From contig CALESG010000011.1 in NCBI GenBank assembly GCA_937907215.1, positions 1 through 6,334 of the forward strand: a stretch of 6,334 nt of DNA. The letters are read 5' to 3'. This DNA comes from an uncultured Ruminococcus sp. Its GTDB lineage: Bacteria; Bacillota; Clostridia; Oscillospirales; Ruminococcaceae. Below are positions 1-4,515 of the stretch, in pieces (position 1 is the first letter of the stretch; every line of letters starts with the position of its first letter). The notes under the pieces are model-generated. The model saw nothing but the letters and a program-made list of their open reading frames with translations, had not been told where the DNA came from and ran no database searches. Both the position numbers and the translations under genes were made by a program.

Positions 1-60
1 TCTTTATTTTAGCAGATTTCGGCTCTTTTGCCAACTGGTTAAGTTAATGACATTGATTAA

Positions 61-149
61 ACCCACCCCCACTTGCGTGAGGAAAACACGCCAAGATGCT
101 GTGCCCACGAGAACACAATACCTCACCACACGTATGTGGAGTTTTATCA
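61..149 (-). repeat. Two degenerate type I-E CRISPR-repeat-like palindromes
   Basis: The first unit (about 61-89) contains CACCCCCACTTGCGTGAGGA followed by AAACAC. The second (about 120-149) contains CACCACACGTATGTGG. The shared CACC starts at 64 and again at 124, a 60-nt step, and both have an interrupted C-rich/G-rich palindrome with a GTG right arm. The layout (C-rich arm, short loop, GTGNGG arm, A-rich end) resembles type I-E repeats of Gram-positive bacteria as I remember them, read toward the minus strand, with about 30 nt between the units. The units match each other poorly, no third unit is seen and there are no cas genes. This is a resemblance, not a confirmed array; the second palindrome could simply be a weak hairpin. 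Confidence 0.3.
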
Positions 150-156
150 TATAAAA

Positions 157-186
157 TTGTTTTTTTTTATAAAAATATGGTATAAT
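157..186 (+). promoter_or_regulatory. Promoter of the 242-592 gene
   Basis: A -35-like TTGTTT (157-162) lies 18 nt before a perfect TATAAT (181-186). The -10 is preceded by TGG, giving an extended TGnTATAAT box. Transcription would start near 193, about 50 nt before the chosen start codon. Confidence 0.6.
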
Positions 187-241
187 ATAAAAATGAATAT
201 AATATGCTTAATATAATATGCGAAGTAGAGGAGGACTTAAT

Positions 242-592
242 ATGAGCCAATTAGAAAATAATACAATTCAAATGATTAAATACATTGAAGACAAAACAAT
301 TTCAAATATAATGAAATGGGAATCACATATCATGGATTCAGGCTTTATTAAATATATATCTATAATTCCAAATTCAAATGTTGAGGTTATACTACTTGAA
401 ACAGATACTGTTCCACAACTTTTTCTTAAGCAAAATAATTCTATAGATAAAGTAGTATTGCGATATGAATTAAAACAAGCTTTACAACCAGCAGAACAAG
501 CTGTTAGTTCTTTATTAGTAGAAATTCGTTCTAACTTAAGAAAACACTTTTCTTATGGAAAATGGATTGAAACATTTTCTTTTAGTGGCTGA
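242..592 (+). CDS. Unknown 116-residue protein, accessory gene
   Basis: I do not recognise this protein. An upstream in-frame ATG exists at 218, but GAGGAGG at 228-234 lies 7 nt before the ATG at 242, so the product starts MSQLENN and has 116 residues. It is soluble-looking, with no signal peptide or membrane segment. The N-terminal half is rich in I/N/K, followed by a likely beta-rich middle (VEVILLETD) and a helical stretch with LKQALQPAEQAVSSLL. It is monocistronic, with its own extended -10 promoter. Its last 11 nt overlap the end of the convergent gene at 582-1028. It is much more AT-rich than the early phage genes to the right. A gene in this position beside the repressor module is often an accessory gene expressed in the lysogen; that role is inference only. 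Confidence 0.7.
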   Translation: MSQLENNTIQMIKYIEDKTISNIMKWESHIMDSGFIKYISIIPNSNVEVILLETDTVPQLFLKQNNSIDKVVLRYELKQALQPAEQAVSSLLVEIRSNLRKHFSYGKWIETFSFSG

Positions 593-1028
593 ATTTTTCC
601 AAAAATTCAAATAATTCCGAAGAGGCAAAAGCATAATCTCCTTTTTTAAATTTCCAATATTCAATAATACTTTTCTGTAGTTCTTTTATTCCACCTTCTA
701 TATATGGTGGAATCTTATATACATCTGCATTTTTATGGAATATGCCCCATAACTCACATACCCTAACTTTGGGTTCTGAATCATCTCTGCCAGAAGCCTG
801 TTCATAATCAATCAAAACTAAATATGTATCGTCATTTCTTATAAAGAATGATTTGTCTTCATGGAGCTCACTATAAACAGCATCTTTTATTAATGAAATA
901 TTGGTGGTAAGATTTGTGTTATCATTATAATAGTTTAGATATTCTAAAATAGGCCTCCACATTAACTTATGATTTTTTGTTTTTGTATTTATTCTGTTAA
1001 GATAACTTTCAATTCTATCTGATATCAT
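582..1028 (-). CDS. Unknown 148-residue protein, distal gene of a leftward pair
   Basis: Unrecognised 148-residue soluble protein starting MISDRIESYLNR. An SD-like AAGGTGG (complement of 1038-1044) lies 9 nt before the ATG. The sequence has a helical, charged N terminus, a central part that looks like a small alpha/beta domain (FFIRNDDTYLVLIDYEQ and VRVCELWGIF), and a helical C terminus ending FEFLEKFSH. No catalytic motif is evident. Its start overlaps the end of the upstream leftward gene by 14 nt, a sign of translational coupling, so the two probably act together. Its end overlaps the convergent 242-592 gene. The position between the lysogeny genes and the prophage edge fits an accessory (for example superinfection-exclusion or defence) cargo, but nothing in the sequence proves that. 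Confidence 0.7.
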   Translation of the reverse strand: MISDRIESYLNRINTKTKNHKLMWRPILEYLNYYNDNTNLTTNISLIKDAVYSELHEDKSFFIRNDDTYLVLIDYEQASGRDDSEPKVRVCELWGIFHKNADVYKIPPYIEGGIKELQKSIIEYWKFKKGDYAFASSELFEFLEKFSH

Positions 1029-1404
1029 TATAATTTGCCACCTTATCTAATATATTTTTAACATCAATCAATGCTTTTTCCATATTGCTACCGAGATTAA
1101 AACGTGAATTATCAGATTTATCAGAAAATATCAATTTATAATTTTCAAAATTATCATATAATTTATGATAATAATTATTAATGAGATCAATATCTGCTTT
1201 ATCCCATTCACCACCAACAGCAAGTTGCTTTACTCTCGATATTATGTCAAGAGCACCAGATAACAATGTACTATTCAAATCATTTTGAGATAGTTGTTCA
1301 AGTATTAAATTGATCTGATTAATTAACGTTCCATATTGAACATTAAAAGCTCGAATATTCTTCTGAACTTTTAGCTTTTTCTCAATACTGGAAGTTTTTT
1401 TCAT
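1015..1404 (-). CDS. Unknown helical protein, probably the cytoplasmic part of a frameshifted membrane-anchored protein
   Basis: The uninterrupted ATG frame gives 129 residues starting MKKTSSIEKKLKVQKN. The product is almost entirely helical and probably coiled (LINQINLILEQLSQN, LISRV-type heptads, MEKALIDVKNILDKVA), with no known domain. The ATG at 1404 has no ribosome binding site. Directly upstream, in the shifted frame, a good SD and a TTG start at 1492 lead into a hydrophobic segment that would join this frame if one base of the A7 run at 1438-1444 were removed. The likely ancestral gene is therefore 1015-1492, encoding 158 residues with one N-terminal membrane helix. The gene ends in TAG and overlaps the next leftward gene by 14 nt. 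Either the gene is broken, or the window carries a homopolymer error. Confidence 0.6.
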   Translation of the reverse strand: MKKTSSIEKKLKVQKNIRAFNVQYGTLINQINLILEQLSQNDLNSTLLSGALDIISRVKQLAVGGEWDKADIDLINNYYHKLYDNFENYKLIFSDKSDNSRFNLGSNMEKALIDVKNILDKVANYNDIR

Positions 1405-1492
1405 AGTAACAAAACTAATTATAATTCCAATAAATCCAAAAAAACGTGCTTATCATTCCTGAAATTGTATCTGCAATAGTCCAATTGCCCAA
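1405..1492 (-). pseudogene. Out-of-frame N-terminal membrane anchor of the 1015-1404 gene
   Basis: On the minus strand AAAGGGG (complement of 1503-1509) lies 10 nt before TTG at 1492-1490. From there the frame reads MGNWTIADTISGMISTFF and then, at the T7 run (A7 at 1438-1444 on the given strand), must shift by one base to continue GFIGIIISFVTMKK into the downstream gene. Joined, this makes a typical short N-terminal signal-anchor: a few polar residues, about 20 hydrophobic residues (ISTFFGFIGIIISFVT), then a strongly basic stretch (KK...EKKLKVQK) expected inside the cell. With one base removed the span 1015-1492 is exactly 159 codons. Without the shift the upper frame stops shortly afterwards. 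Confidence 0.5.
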
Positions 1493-1510
1493 CTTATACC
1501 ATCCCCTTTG

Positions 1511-1538
1511 CTCATACCATATGGTGTGGGCTTTTTTT
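1511..1538 (+). terminator. Rho-independent terminator reading rightward
   Basis: CTCATACC at 1511-1518, loop ATAT, and GGTGTGGG at 1523-1530 form an 8-bp stem (three G-T pairs), followed by C and seven T (1531-1538). It is oriented for + strand transcription, although no + strand gene lies directly upstream. On the minus strand the same hairpin lacks a T tract and falls just before the SD of the leftward gene. Confidence 0.6.
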
Positions 1539-1612
1539 ATTTACTTTTCACTTTATCGCAAAGCATAGTGACCAATTGTGCTTTTCTAAGTCCATTTTTT
1601 ATCCCTTCCAAC

Positions 1613-2206
1613 TTATACATATCCATATAATTCCATTGGTGTACAGTTAGCCATATAACAATACACTTTTTCATCTATTAAATTATAATTATGTGTTGTT
1701 ATATAGTATTCATCGGATTTTCTGTTTCCTATGCAAGCTGCTGCCATTGGTTCGGAAACACGAAAACACTTAGCATAATCAGATATAGTTTCTAAGTTAA
1801 ATCCATTACTTACTGGCACTGGGCAAAGGAGATTTCTTGCAAAACAATCCGCTTCTTTTTTTGATACATGATTATCCTCTGTATGTCTTAAAATGATATG
1901 CCCCAGTTCATGTGCAAAAGTGAATTTGACTGTTGTCTCATCTTTCCAATCATTATAATAAATAATAAATCTATTATTACTATATTTTGCAGCTGTAAAT
2001 CCGTGCTCACTGGAAGCGTACTGATAGGCAAATTCATTGTGTGGAATGCCAATTTTTTCAGCAGCTCTTGAGTAAGAACATAGCTTTATATTATTAAACA
2101 TTTTAAGAATATTAAATATATCTATTTCAGGAAATTTACCATCATAATTTTGTAAAACGTTATATGCAGCGTTTGTAGCTCGTTTGTAATCAGGACAATC
2201 AGTCAT
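1613..2206 (-). CDS. immA: ImmA/IrrE family metallopeptidase (repressor-cleaving protease)
   Basis: This is a 197-residue zinc metalloprotease of the ImmA/IrrE family, the class that cleaves an ImmR-type repressor to start prophage induction. The zinc motif HELGH is at residues 99-103, preceded by the usual FTFA strand end. The downstream helix KKEADCFARNLLCP (116-129) supplies the family's EADxFA motif, with E118 as the likely third ligand. The length is slightly above that of the smallest phage homologues. The last segment (about 165-197, Cys- and Tyr-rich) is variable. AAGGAGG (complement of 2213-2219) lies 6 nt before the ATG. The start overlaps the end of the repressor gene by 8 nt, so the pair is one operon. 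Function and partner are inferred from the family and gene order. In the Bacillus ICEBs1 system the protease is activated after DNA damage or cell signalling. Confidence 0.9.
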   Translation of the reverse strand: MTDCPDYKRATNAAYNVLQNYDGKFPEIDIFNILKMFNNIKLCSYSRAAEKIGIPHNEFAYQYASSEHGFTAAKYSNNRFIIYYNDWKDETTVKFTFAHELGHIILRHTEDNHVSKKEADCFARNLLCPVPVSNGFNLETISDYAKCFRVSEPMAAACIGNRKSDEYYITTHNYNLIDEKVYCYMANCTPMELYGYV

Positions 2207-2543
2207 TAAATTCCTCCTTAAACATCAATTTTGCCATGTCAAGAAGCTGTTTTCTCTTTTCTGGAGACAGTTTCTTTGCATTGCGATTCAATATAATAAG
2301 GTCTTCATCTTGTTCTATATAATTTTCTGATTCAAAATTATTTTGTTTAATTTCATTCCCAACCAAATAATCTAATGTAACTCCAAAATATTCTGCAATT
2401 CGATTGAGCATTTCAATATCCGGCGTTCGCTTACCAGTCTCCCACATTGCTATGGTGCCGCTTGAAATATTAAAAATTTCTGCAAATGTTGCTTGTGTTA
2501 ATCCATGTTTAGCTCTTAACTCTTTTAATTTCTCTCCTAACAT
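2199..2543 (-). CDS. immR: XRE-family transcriptional repressor (ImmR/CI-like)
   Basis: This 114-residue repressor has an N-terminal Cro/CI helix-turn-helix (about residues 5-62). The first helix is LKELRAKHG, LTQATFAEIFN-ISSGTIAMWE (15-35) is the HTH, and TGKRTPDIEMLNRIAEYFGVTLDYLVG is the usual continuation. The C-terminal 50 residues are charged and helical and contain no S24/LexA-type self-cleaving protease domain. This agrees with cleavage by the adjacent ImmA. GGAGG (complement of 2553-2557) lies 9 nt before the ATG. It is transcribed leftward from the promoter at 2566-2594, which has an operator inside its spacer, so autoregulation is likely. Its predicted role is to keep both divergent promoters under control in the lysogen. 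Confidence 0.9.
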   Translation of the reverse strand: MLGEKLKELRAKHGLTQATFAEIFNISSGTIAMWETGKRTPDIEMLNRIAEYFGVTLDYLVGNEIKQNNFESENYIEQDEDLIILNRNAKKLSPEKRKQLLDMAKLMFKEEFND

Positions 2544-2565
2544 ATTTAAGTACCTCCGTAGTTTT

Positions 2566-2594
2566 ATAATATCACGTTATGTTAGCATTGTCAA
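2566..2594 (-). promoter_or_regulatory. Leftward promoter of the repressor-protease operon
   Basis: Reading leftward there is a perfect TTGACA (complement of 2589-2594), a 17-nt spacer, and TATTAT (complement of 2566-2571). The spacer contains the left operator at 2572-2584, so a bound repressor or Cro protein would block RNA polymerase directly. Confidence 0.85.
2572..2584 (-). promoter_or_regulatory. Left operator
   Basis: Read leftward, TAACATAACGTGA differs by one base from the right operator at 2674-2686. It fills most of the spacer between the -35 and -10 boxes of the leftward promoter. CGTTATGTTAG at 2575-2585 is a perfect inverted copy of CTAACATAACG at 2673-2683. Confidence 0.75.
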
Positions 2595-2620
2595 GAAAAA
2601 TCCTAACTTTTTGTATAAAC

Positions 2621-2633
2621 TAACGAAACGTTA
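2621..2633 (+). promoter_or_regulatory. Central operator
   Basis: TAACGAAACGTTA has TAACG and CGTTA arms around a 3-nt centre and matches TAAC-N5-GTTA fully. It lies between the two promoters, about 49 and 53 bp centre-to-centre from the outer operators. Half-site-like TAAC sequences also occur at 2604 and 2651. Confidence 0.75.
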
Positions 2634-2642
2634 TAAAACCAC

Positions 2643-2671
2643 TTGACTTCTAACGAAATGCGTGTTATAAT
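2643..2671 (+). promoter_or_regulatory. Rightward early promoter
   Basis: TTGACT (2643-2648), a 17-nt spacer, then TATAAT (2666-2671), preceded by TGT to give an extended -10. It should start transcription near 2678, inside the right operator, and drive the Cro-like gene, the antirepressor and probably the early genes beyond. Confidence 0.85.
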
Positions 2672-2673
2672 TC

Positions 2674-2686
2674 TAACATAACGTTA
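2674..2686 (+). promoter_or_regulatory. Right operator
   Basis: TAACATAACGTTA, a TAAC-N5-GTTA palindrome, begins 3 nt after the -10 box of the rightward promoter and covers its expected start site. It would block early transcription when occupied. Confidence 0.75.
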
Positions 2687-2709
2687 GGAAATTGAAAGGA
2701 GTGATAAAA

Positions 2710-2910
2710 GTGATTTCAATTAGAGATATTAGACAAGAACAAAATTTAACGCAGAAGGACATCGCAGAGAAGCTTAAAGTAACACCGAACGCTGTTTCAC
2801 AGTGGGAAAACGGTGTTCGCAATCCAAGTTTAGAAAATGTAAAGCGTTTAGCTAAAATTTTGCACTGTACAACAGATGACATTTTGAGAGGAGAATTTAC
2901 AGATGAATGA
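2710..2910 (+). CDS. Cro-like XRE-family DNA-binding protein
   Basis: A 66-residue protein that is almost only a Cro/CI helix-turn-helix: IRDIRQEQN (helix 1), LTQKDIAEKLKVTPNAVSQWE (about 13-33, HTH), NGVRNPSLENVKRLAKILHCTTDDIL. The start is GTG at 2710, because AAAGGAG at 2695-2701 stands 8 nt before it; earlier in-frame TTG and GTG codons (2692, 2701) overlap that site. It is the first gene of the rightward early operon, divergent from the repressor, which is the position of cro in lambdoid switches. It probably binds the same TAAC-N5-GTTA operators and shuts off the repressor promoter. Its end overlaps the next gene by 8 nt. Confidence 0.88.
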   Translation: MISIRDIRQEQNLTQKDIAEKLKVTPNAVSQWENGVRNPSLENVKRLAKILHCTTDDILRGEFTDE

Positions 2911-3709
2911 ATTAGTTAAAATCAATAACATTGATCTTGAGGTTAAAGAATACAACGGTAAACGTGTTGTAACCTTTAAGGAAATTGACATAGTTCACGA
3001 AAGACCGGATGGCACCGCAAGAAAGCGGTTTAACGACAATAAAGAACGCTTTGTAGAGGGTGAAGATTACTTCAATGTTCAAATGTCCGAAAAACGGACA
3101 TTAGGATTTGATATTCCAAACCGAGGTTTAACTCTCATCACCGAATCTGGCTATTTGATGCTAGTCAAATCCTTTACTGACGATCTTGCTTGGGAGGTTC
3201 AGCGGCAGCTTGTGAATACATATTTCCGTGCTCGTGAAATAGTCCAACGAGTACCAGACAGCTACATGATAGATGACCCCGTTAAGCGTGCAGAGCGATG
3301 GATTGAGGAGCAGCGTGAGAAGCAACATCTTATTACCACCGTAGCTATACAAGAACAGCAGATAGCAGAATTACAGCCGAAAGCTTCTTACTATGATGTA
3401 GTTCTTAATTGCAAGGATTTGATTTCTATTGGCAAGATCGCAAAGGATTACGGCTGGAGTGCCAAGAAGATGAATGATTATCTTCACGAAAAGGGCGTAC
3501 AGTACAAACAGGGAAAAACATGGTTGCTCTATCAGAAACACGCTTCTTATGGCTATACCAGTACTAAGACACATATTTATCACGGTGATGATGGATTTGA
3601 GCATGCAGCAGAACCGCATATGTACTGGACGCAGAAAGGCAGATTGTTCATCTATGAATTGCTCAAATCTGATGGTATTTATCCGTTGATTGAGCAGAAT
3701 GCAGCGTGA
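2903..3709 (+). CDS. Phage antirepressor, ORF6N + KilAC domains
   Basis: This 268-residue antirepressor has two domains. Residues about 8-95 form an ORF6N domain: IDLEVKEYNGKRVVTFKEID, then RPDGTARKRFNDN and FVEGEDYF, ending with LTLITESGYLMLVKSF. Residues about 125-160 form a charged, Gln-rich helical linker, likely a coiled coil. Residues about 161-260 form a KilAC domain: ASYYDVVLNCKDLISIGKIAKDYGWS, MNDYLHEKGVQYKQGKTWLLY, WTQKGRLFIYELL. AGAGGAG at 2887-2893 lies 9 nt before the ATG, which sits inside the end of the Cro-like gene (8-nt overlap). Such proteins counter a phage repressor or redirect early gene expression; the partner here is not known but the neighbouring XRE repressor is the obvious candidate. 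The domains look complete. Confidence 0.92.
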   Translation: MNELVKINNIDLEVKEYNGKRVVTFKEIDIVHERPDGTARKRFNDNKERFVEGEDYFNVQMSEKRTLGFDIPNRGLTLITESGYLMLVKSFTDDLAWEVQRQLVNTYFRAREIVQRVPDSYMIDDPVKRAERWIEEQREKQHLITTVAIQEQQIAELQPKASYYDVVLNCKDLISIGKIAKDYGWSAKKMNDYLHEKGVQYKQGKTWLLYQKHASYGYTSTKTHIYHGDDGFEHAAEPHMYWTQKGRLFIYELLKSDGIYPLIEQNAA

Positions 3710-3748
3710 AAGGACGTGACACCAATGCACTTACAGTGACAGCCGCTC

Positions 3749-3768
3749 GTGCGGAGCGTTATCCGCAC
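3749..3768 (+). promoter_or_regulatory. Intergenic hairpin A (related to the one at 4014)
   Basis: GTGCGGA, loop GCGTTA, TCCGCAC: a perfect 7-bp stem 40 nt after the antirepressor stop and about 13 nt upstream of the SD of the next reading frame (AAAGGAG, 3784-3790). There is no T tract, so it is not a typical terminator. The surrounding CCGCTCGT...ACCCAG is shared with hairpin B. It could control translation of the downstream frame or be an RNA processing site. Confidence 0.5.
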
Positions 3769-3797
3769 CCAGATGATAAAATGAAAGGAGTACCACT

Positions 3798-4004
3798 ATG
3801 GATTACAAAGATATAATCGAAAGAGAGCATGAAGGCTACTATGATATCGACAAAGCTTTGAAGCTTAGTGTATCAGAGATAAAAAATTATATATGGGCTC
3901 GTGTATCATGTGGGTAACCCGTTCCCGGTTGCTTATCTCTGACTTGTCTGAGAGATGCACTCAGTCAAATGGGAGAAAAGCCATTTGGCTATCACAACAC
4001 ATAA
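3798..4004 (+). pseudogene. Small phage protein, apparently broken by two compensating frameshifts
   Basis: AAAGGAG (3784-3790) lies 7 nt before ATG 3798. The open frame gives only 39 residues (MDYKDIIEREHEGYYDIDKA... ending at TAA 3915-3917). If one A is dropped from the A6 run at 3881-3886, the reading continues IIYGLVYHVGNPFPVAYL. It must then return to the first frame near 3937-3941 to read LTCLRDALSQMGEKPFGYHNT and stop at 4002-4004. The joined product of about 68 residues looks like an ordinary protein across all three pieces, so I infer a decayed or mis-sequenced gene. I do not recognise the family. The alternative is a real 39-residue peptide ending at 3917 followed by structured RNA. 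Confidence 0.5.
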
Positions 4005-4107
4005 CTACCGCCCGTCCGGAGCGTATCCAGACCCAGTGCAGCAATGCACAATACACCCTTTTTTGTAGTAGAGATATGCAGTCGCTACGGTTCGGCGGCT
4101 GCAACAT
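4005..4107 (+). other. Non-coding run of stem-loops
   Basis: I find no convincing gene here. In about 100 nt there are three successive hairpins: the covariant copy at 4014-4032; GTGCA-GCAA-TGCAC at 4036-4049, with a GNRA-type tetraloop; and an 8-9 bp stem at 4077-4103 (GCAGTCGC / GCGGCTGC, one G-T pair, 9-nt loop). A T6 run at 4059-4064 follows the second hairpin by about 10 nt and could be a poor terminator. The tRNA-like element starts five bases after the last stem. This may be one structured leader or a small RNA. Confidence 0.4.
4014..4032 (+). promoter_or_regulatory. Intergenic hairpin B (related to the one at 3749)
   Basis: GTCCGGA, loop GCGTA, TCCAGAC: a 7-bp stem with one C-A mismatch. 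It shares the GGAGCGT(T)ATCC core and the following ACCCAG with hairpin A. The third pair is C-G here and G-C in hairpin A, so the pairing is kept although both bases changed. It begins 10 nt after the TAA at 4002-4004. Confidence 0.5.
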
Positions 4108-4175
4108 GGGACAGTAGCTCAGATGGCGAGAGCAACATAAAATGCAAGTCGCAGGTTCAAATCCTGCCTGTCTCA
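4108..4175 (+). ncRNA. tRNA-like element without a normal anticodon arm (degenerate tRNA)
   Basis: The acceptor stem GGGACAG (4108-4114) pairs with CTGTCTC (4168-4174, one G-T pair), with discriminator A at 4175. TA is followed by the D arm GCTC (4117-4120) / GAGC (4130-4133) with a GG-containing loop. The T arm GCAGG-TTCAAAT-CCTGC (4151-4167) is perfect, with a canonical TTCAA loop. Only 17 nt lie between the D and T arms instead of about 23. They can form at most a CAT-AAA-ATG mini-hairpin (4136-4144), so there is no 5-bp stem with a 7-nt anticodon loop. The 3' end continues ACCG rather than ACCA. It cannot decode as it stands. It is either a tRNA remnant with a short deletion or a tRNA-like structure kept for another purpose. 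Confidence 0.6.
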
Positions 4176-4216
4176 CCGGTGCCTGAAAGGGCAAATTTTA
4201 GAAAGGAAGTGATTCT

Positions 4217-4384
4217 ATGAAAAAGGTAGAAACCAAAGGAAAAGTTATCATAAATCCAGAAATGACATTTGACGACAATGATCTATGTTTCTTTTTGACC
4301 GGATTAAATATGGAGCAATTTGCTGATGCGATTTTGCATGATACAACCGGAAAATATGACGCAATATATGAGGAAACAACATGA
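4217..4384 (+). CDS. Small unknown phage protein (55 residues)
   Basis: AAAGGAAG (4202-4209) lies 7 nt before the ATG. The 55-residue product (MKKVETKGKVIINPEMTFDDND...) is acidic in its second half, with LCFFLTGLNMEQFADAIL as a likely amphipathic helix and a C terminus ending YEETT. No known domain is recognised. Its stop overlaps the next start as ATGA (4381-4384), which couples it to the following gene. It is the first gene of a tight run of small early genes downstream of the tRNA-like element. Confidence 0.7.
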   Translation: MKKVETKGKVIINPEMTFDDNDLCFFLTGLNMEQFADAILHDTTGKYDAIYEETT

Positions 4385-4515
4385 AAAAGAGTGCTAAAAC
4401 TTGCAAATCCTGCATAAACCGCTTTTATTGCTGGGAGCGTTCAAGGGAATGTCCATGCAGGGATTTTAAGGATATAAAAGACTTGAAAAAAGTCAGAAAG
4501 GAAAATAAAAAGTGA
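4381..4515 (+). CDS. Small Cys-rich phage protein (44 residues), possible zinc-binding knuckle
   Basis: The ATG sits in the 4-nt ATGA overlap with the preceding gene. The 44-residue product has five cysteines in its first 26 residues (C8, C11, C17, C24, C26): a CKSC pair, CWERSRE, then CPC. This could bind one metal ion. The rest is strongly basic (DLKKVRKENKK). Small Cys-rich basic proteins are common in phage early operons; DNA or protein binding is a guess. The stop overlaps the next gene's GTG start by 4 nt (4512-4515). Confidence 0.7.
   Translation: MKKSAKTCKSCINRFYCWERSRECPCRDFKDIKDLKKVRKENKK

Larger units (their letters stand above)
1..241. other. Gene-free left edge: repeat-like palindromes and a promoter
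   Basis: I see no coding frame here. Positions 1-60 show nothing I recognise. Positions 61-149 hold two palindromic repeat-like elements (separate entry). From about 145 the DNA becomes extremely AT-rich and carries the promoter of the first gene. No integrase gene, attachment core or insertion-sequence end could be identified, so the true prophage boundary is not visible. Confidence 0.6.

Noticed and set aside
1..60. An insertion-sequence end or attachment core at the window edge
   Set aside because: TTAAGTTAATGACATT looked vaguely familiar, but no inverted partner, direct repeat or transposase/integrase is visible to support either.
61..149. A genuine CRISPR array
   Set aside because: Only two imperfect units that match each other weakly, spacing of 58-60 rather than a constant unit, no third repeat and no cas genes; listed only as repeat-like.
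218..241. Earlier ATG for the first gene
   Set aside because: The strong GAGGAGG site lies inside this extension and at proper distance only from the ATG at 242; no SD precedes 218.
591..608. AT-only palindrome at the convergent gene ends as a bidirectional terminator
   Set aside because: The stem has almost no G-C pairs, a too-tight loop and no T tract on either side, and it lies within coding sequence.
2404..2646. Plus-strand open frame across the repressor gene and operators
   Set aside because: Lies antisense to the clear XRE helix-turn-helix and reads through both operators and the leftward promoter; no SD.
2673..2882. Minus-strand open frame opposite the Cro-like gene
   Set aside because: Shadow of the helix-turn-helix gene on the other strand, starting inside the right operator; no signal for its own expression.
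3893..4117. Plus-strand open frame of 74 codons over the hairpin region
   Set aside because: No ribosome binding site, low-complexity mix of Cys/Arg/Ser without protein character, and it runs through the hairpins; the spliced small-gene reading is better.
4108..4175. A functional suppressor tRNA that would read the TAG at 5163
   Set aside because: No anticodon loop and no CTA triplet between the D and T arms; it cannot decode in its present form.
3961..4194. Minus-strand open frame with RQAGFEPATC
   Set aside because: The GFEPAT stretch is the familiar spurious translation of the reverse strand of a tRNA T arm; it overlaps the tRNA-like element and hairpins and has no other support.
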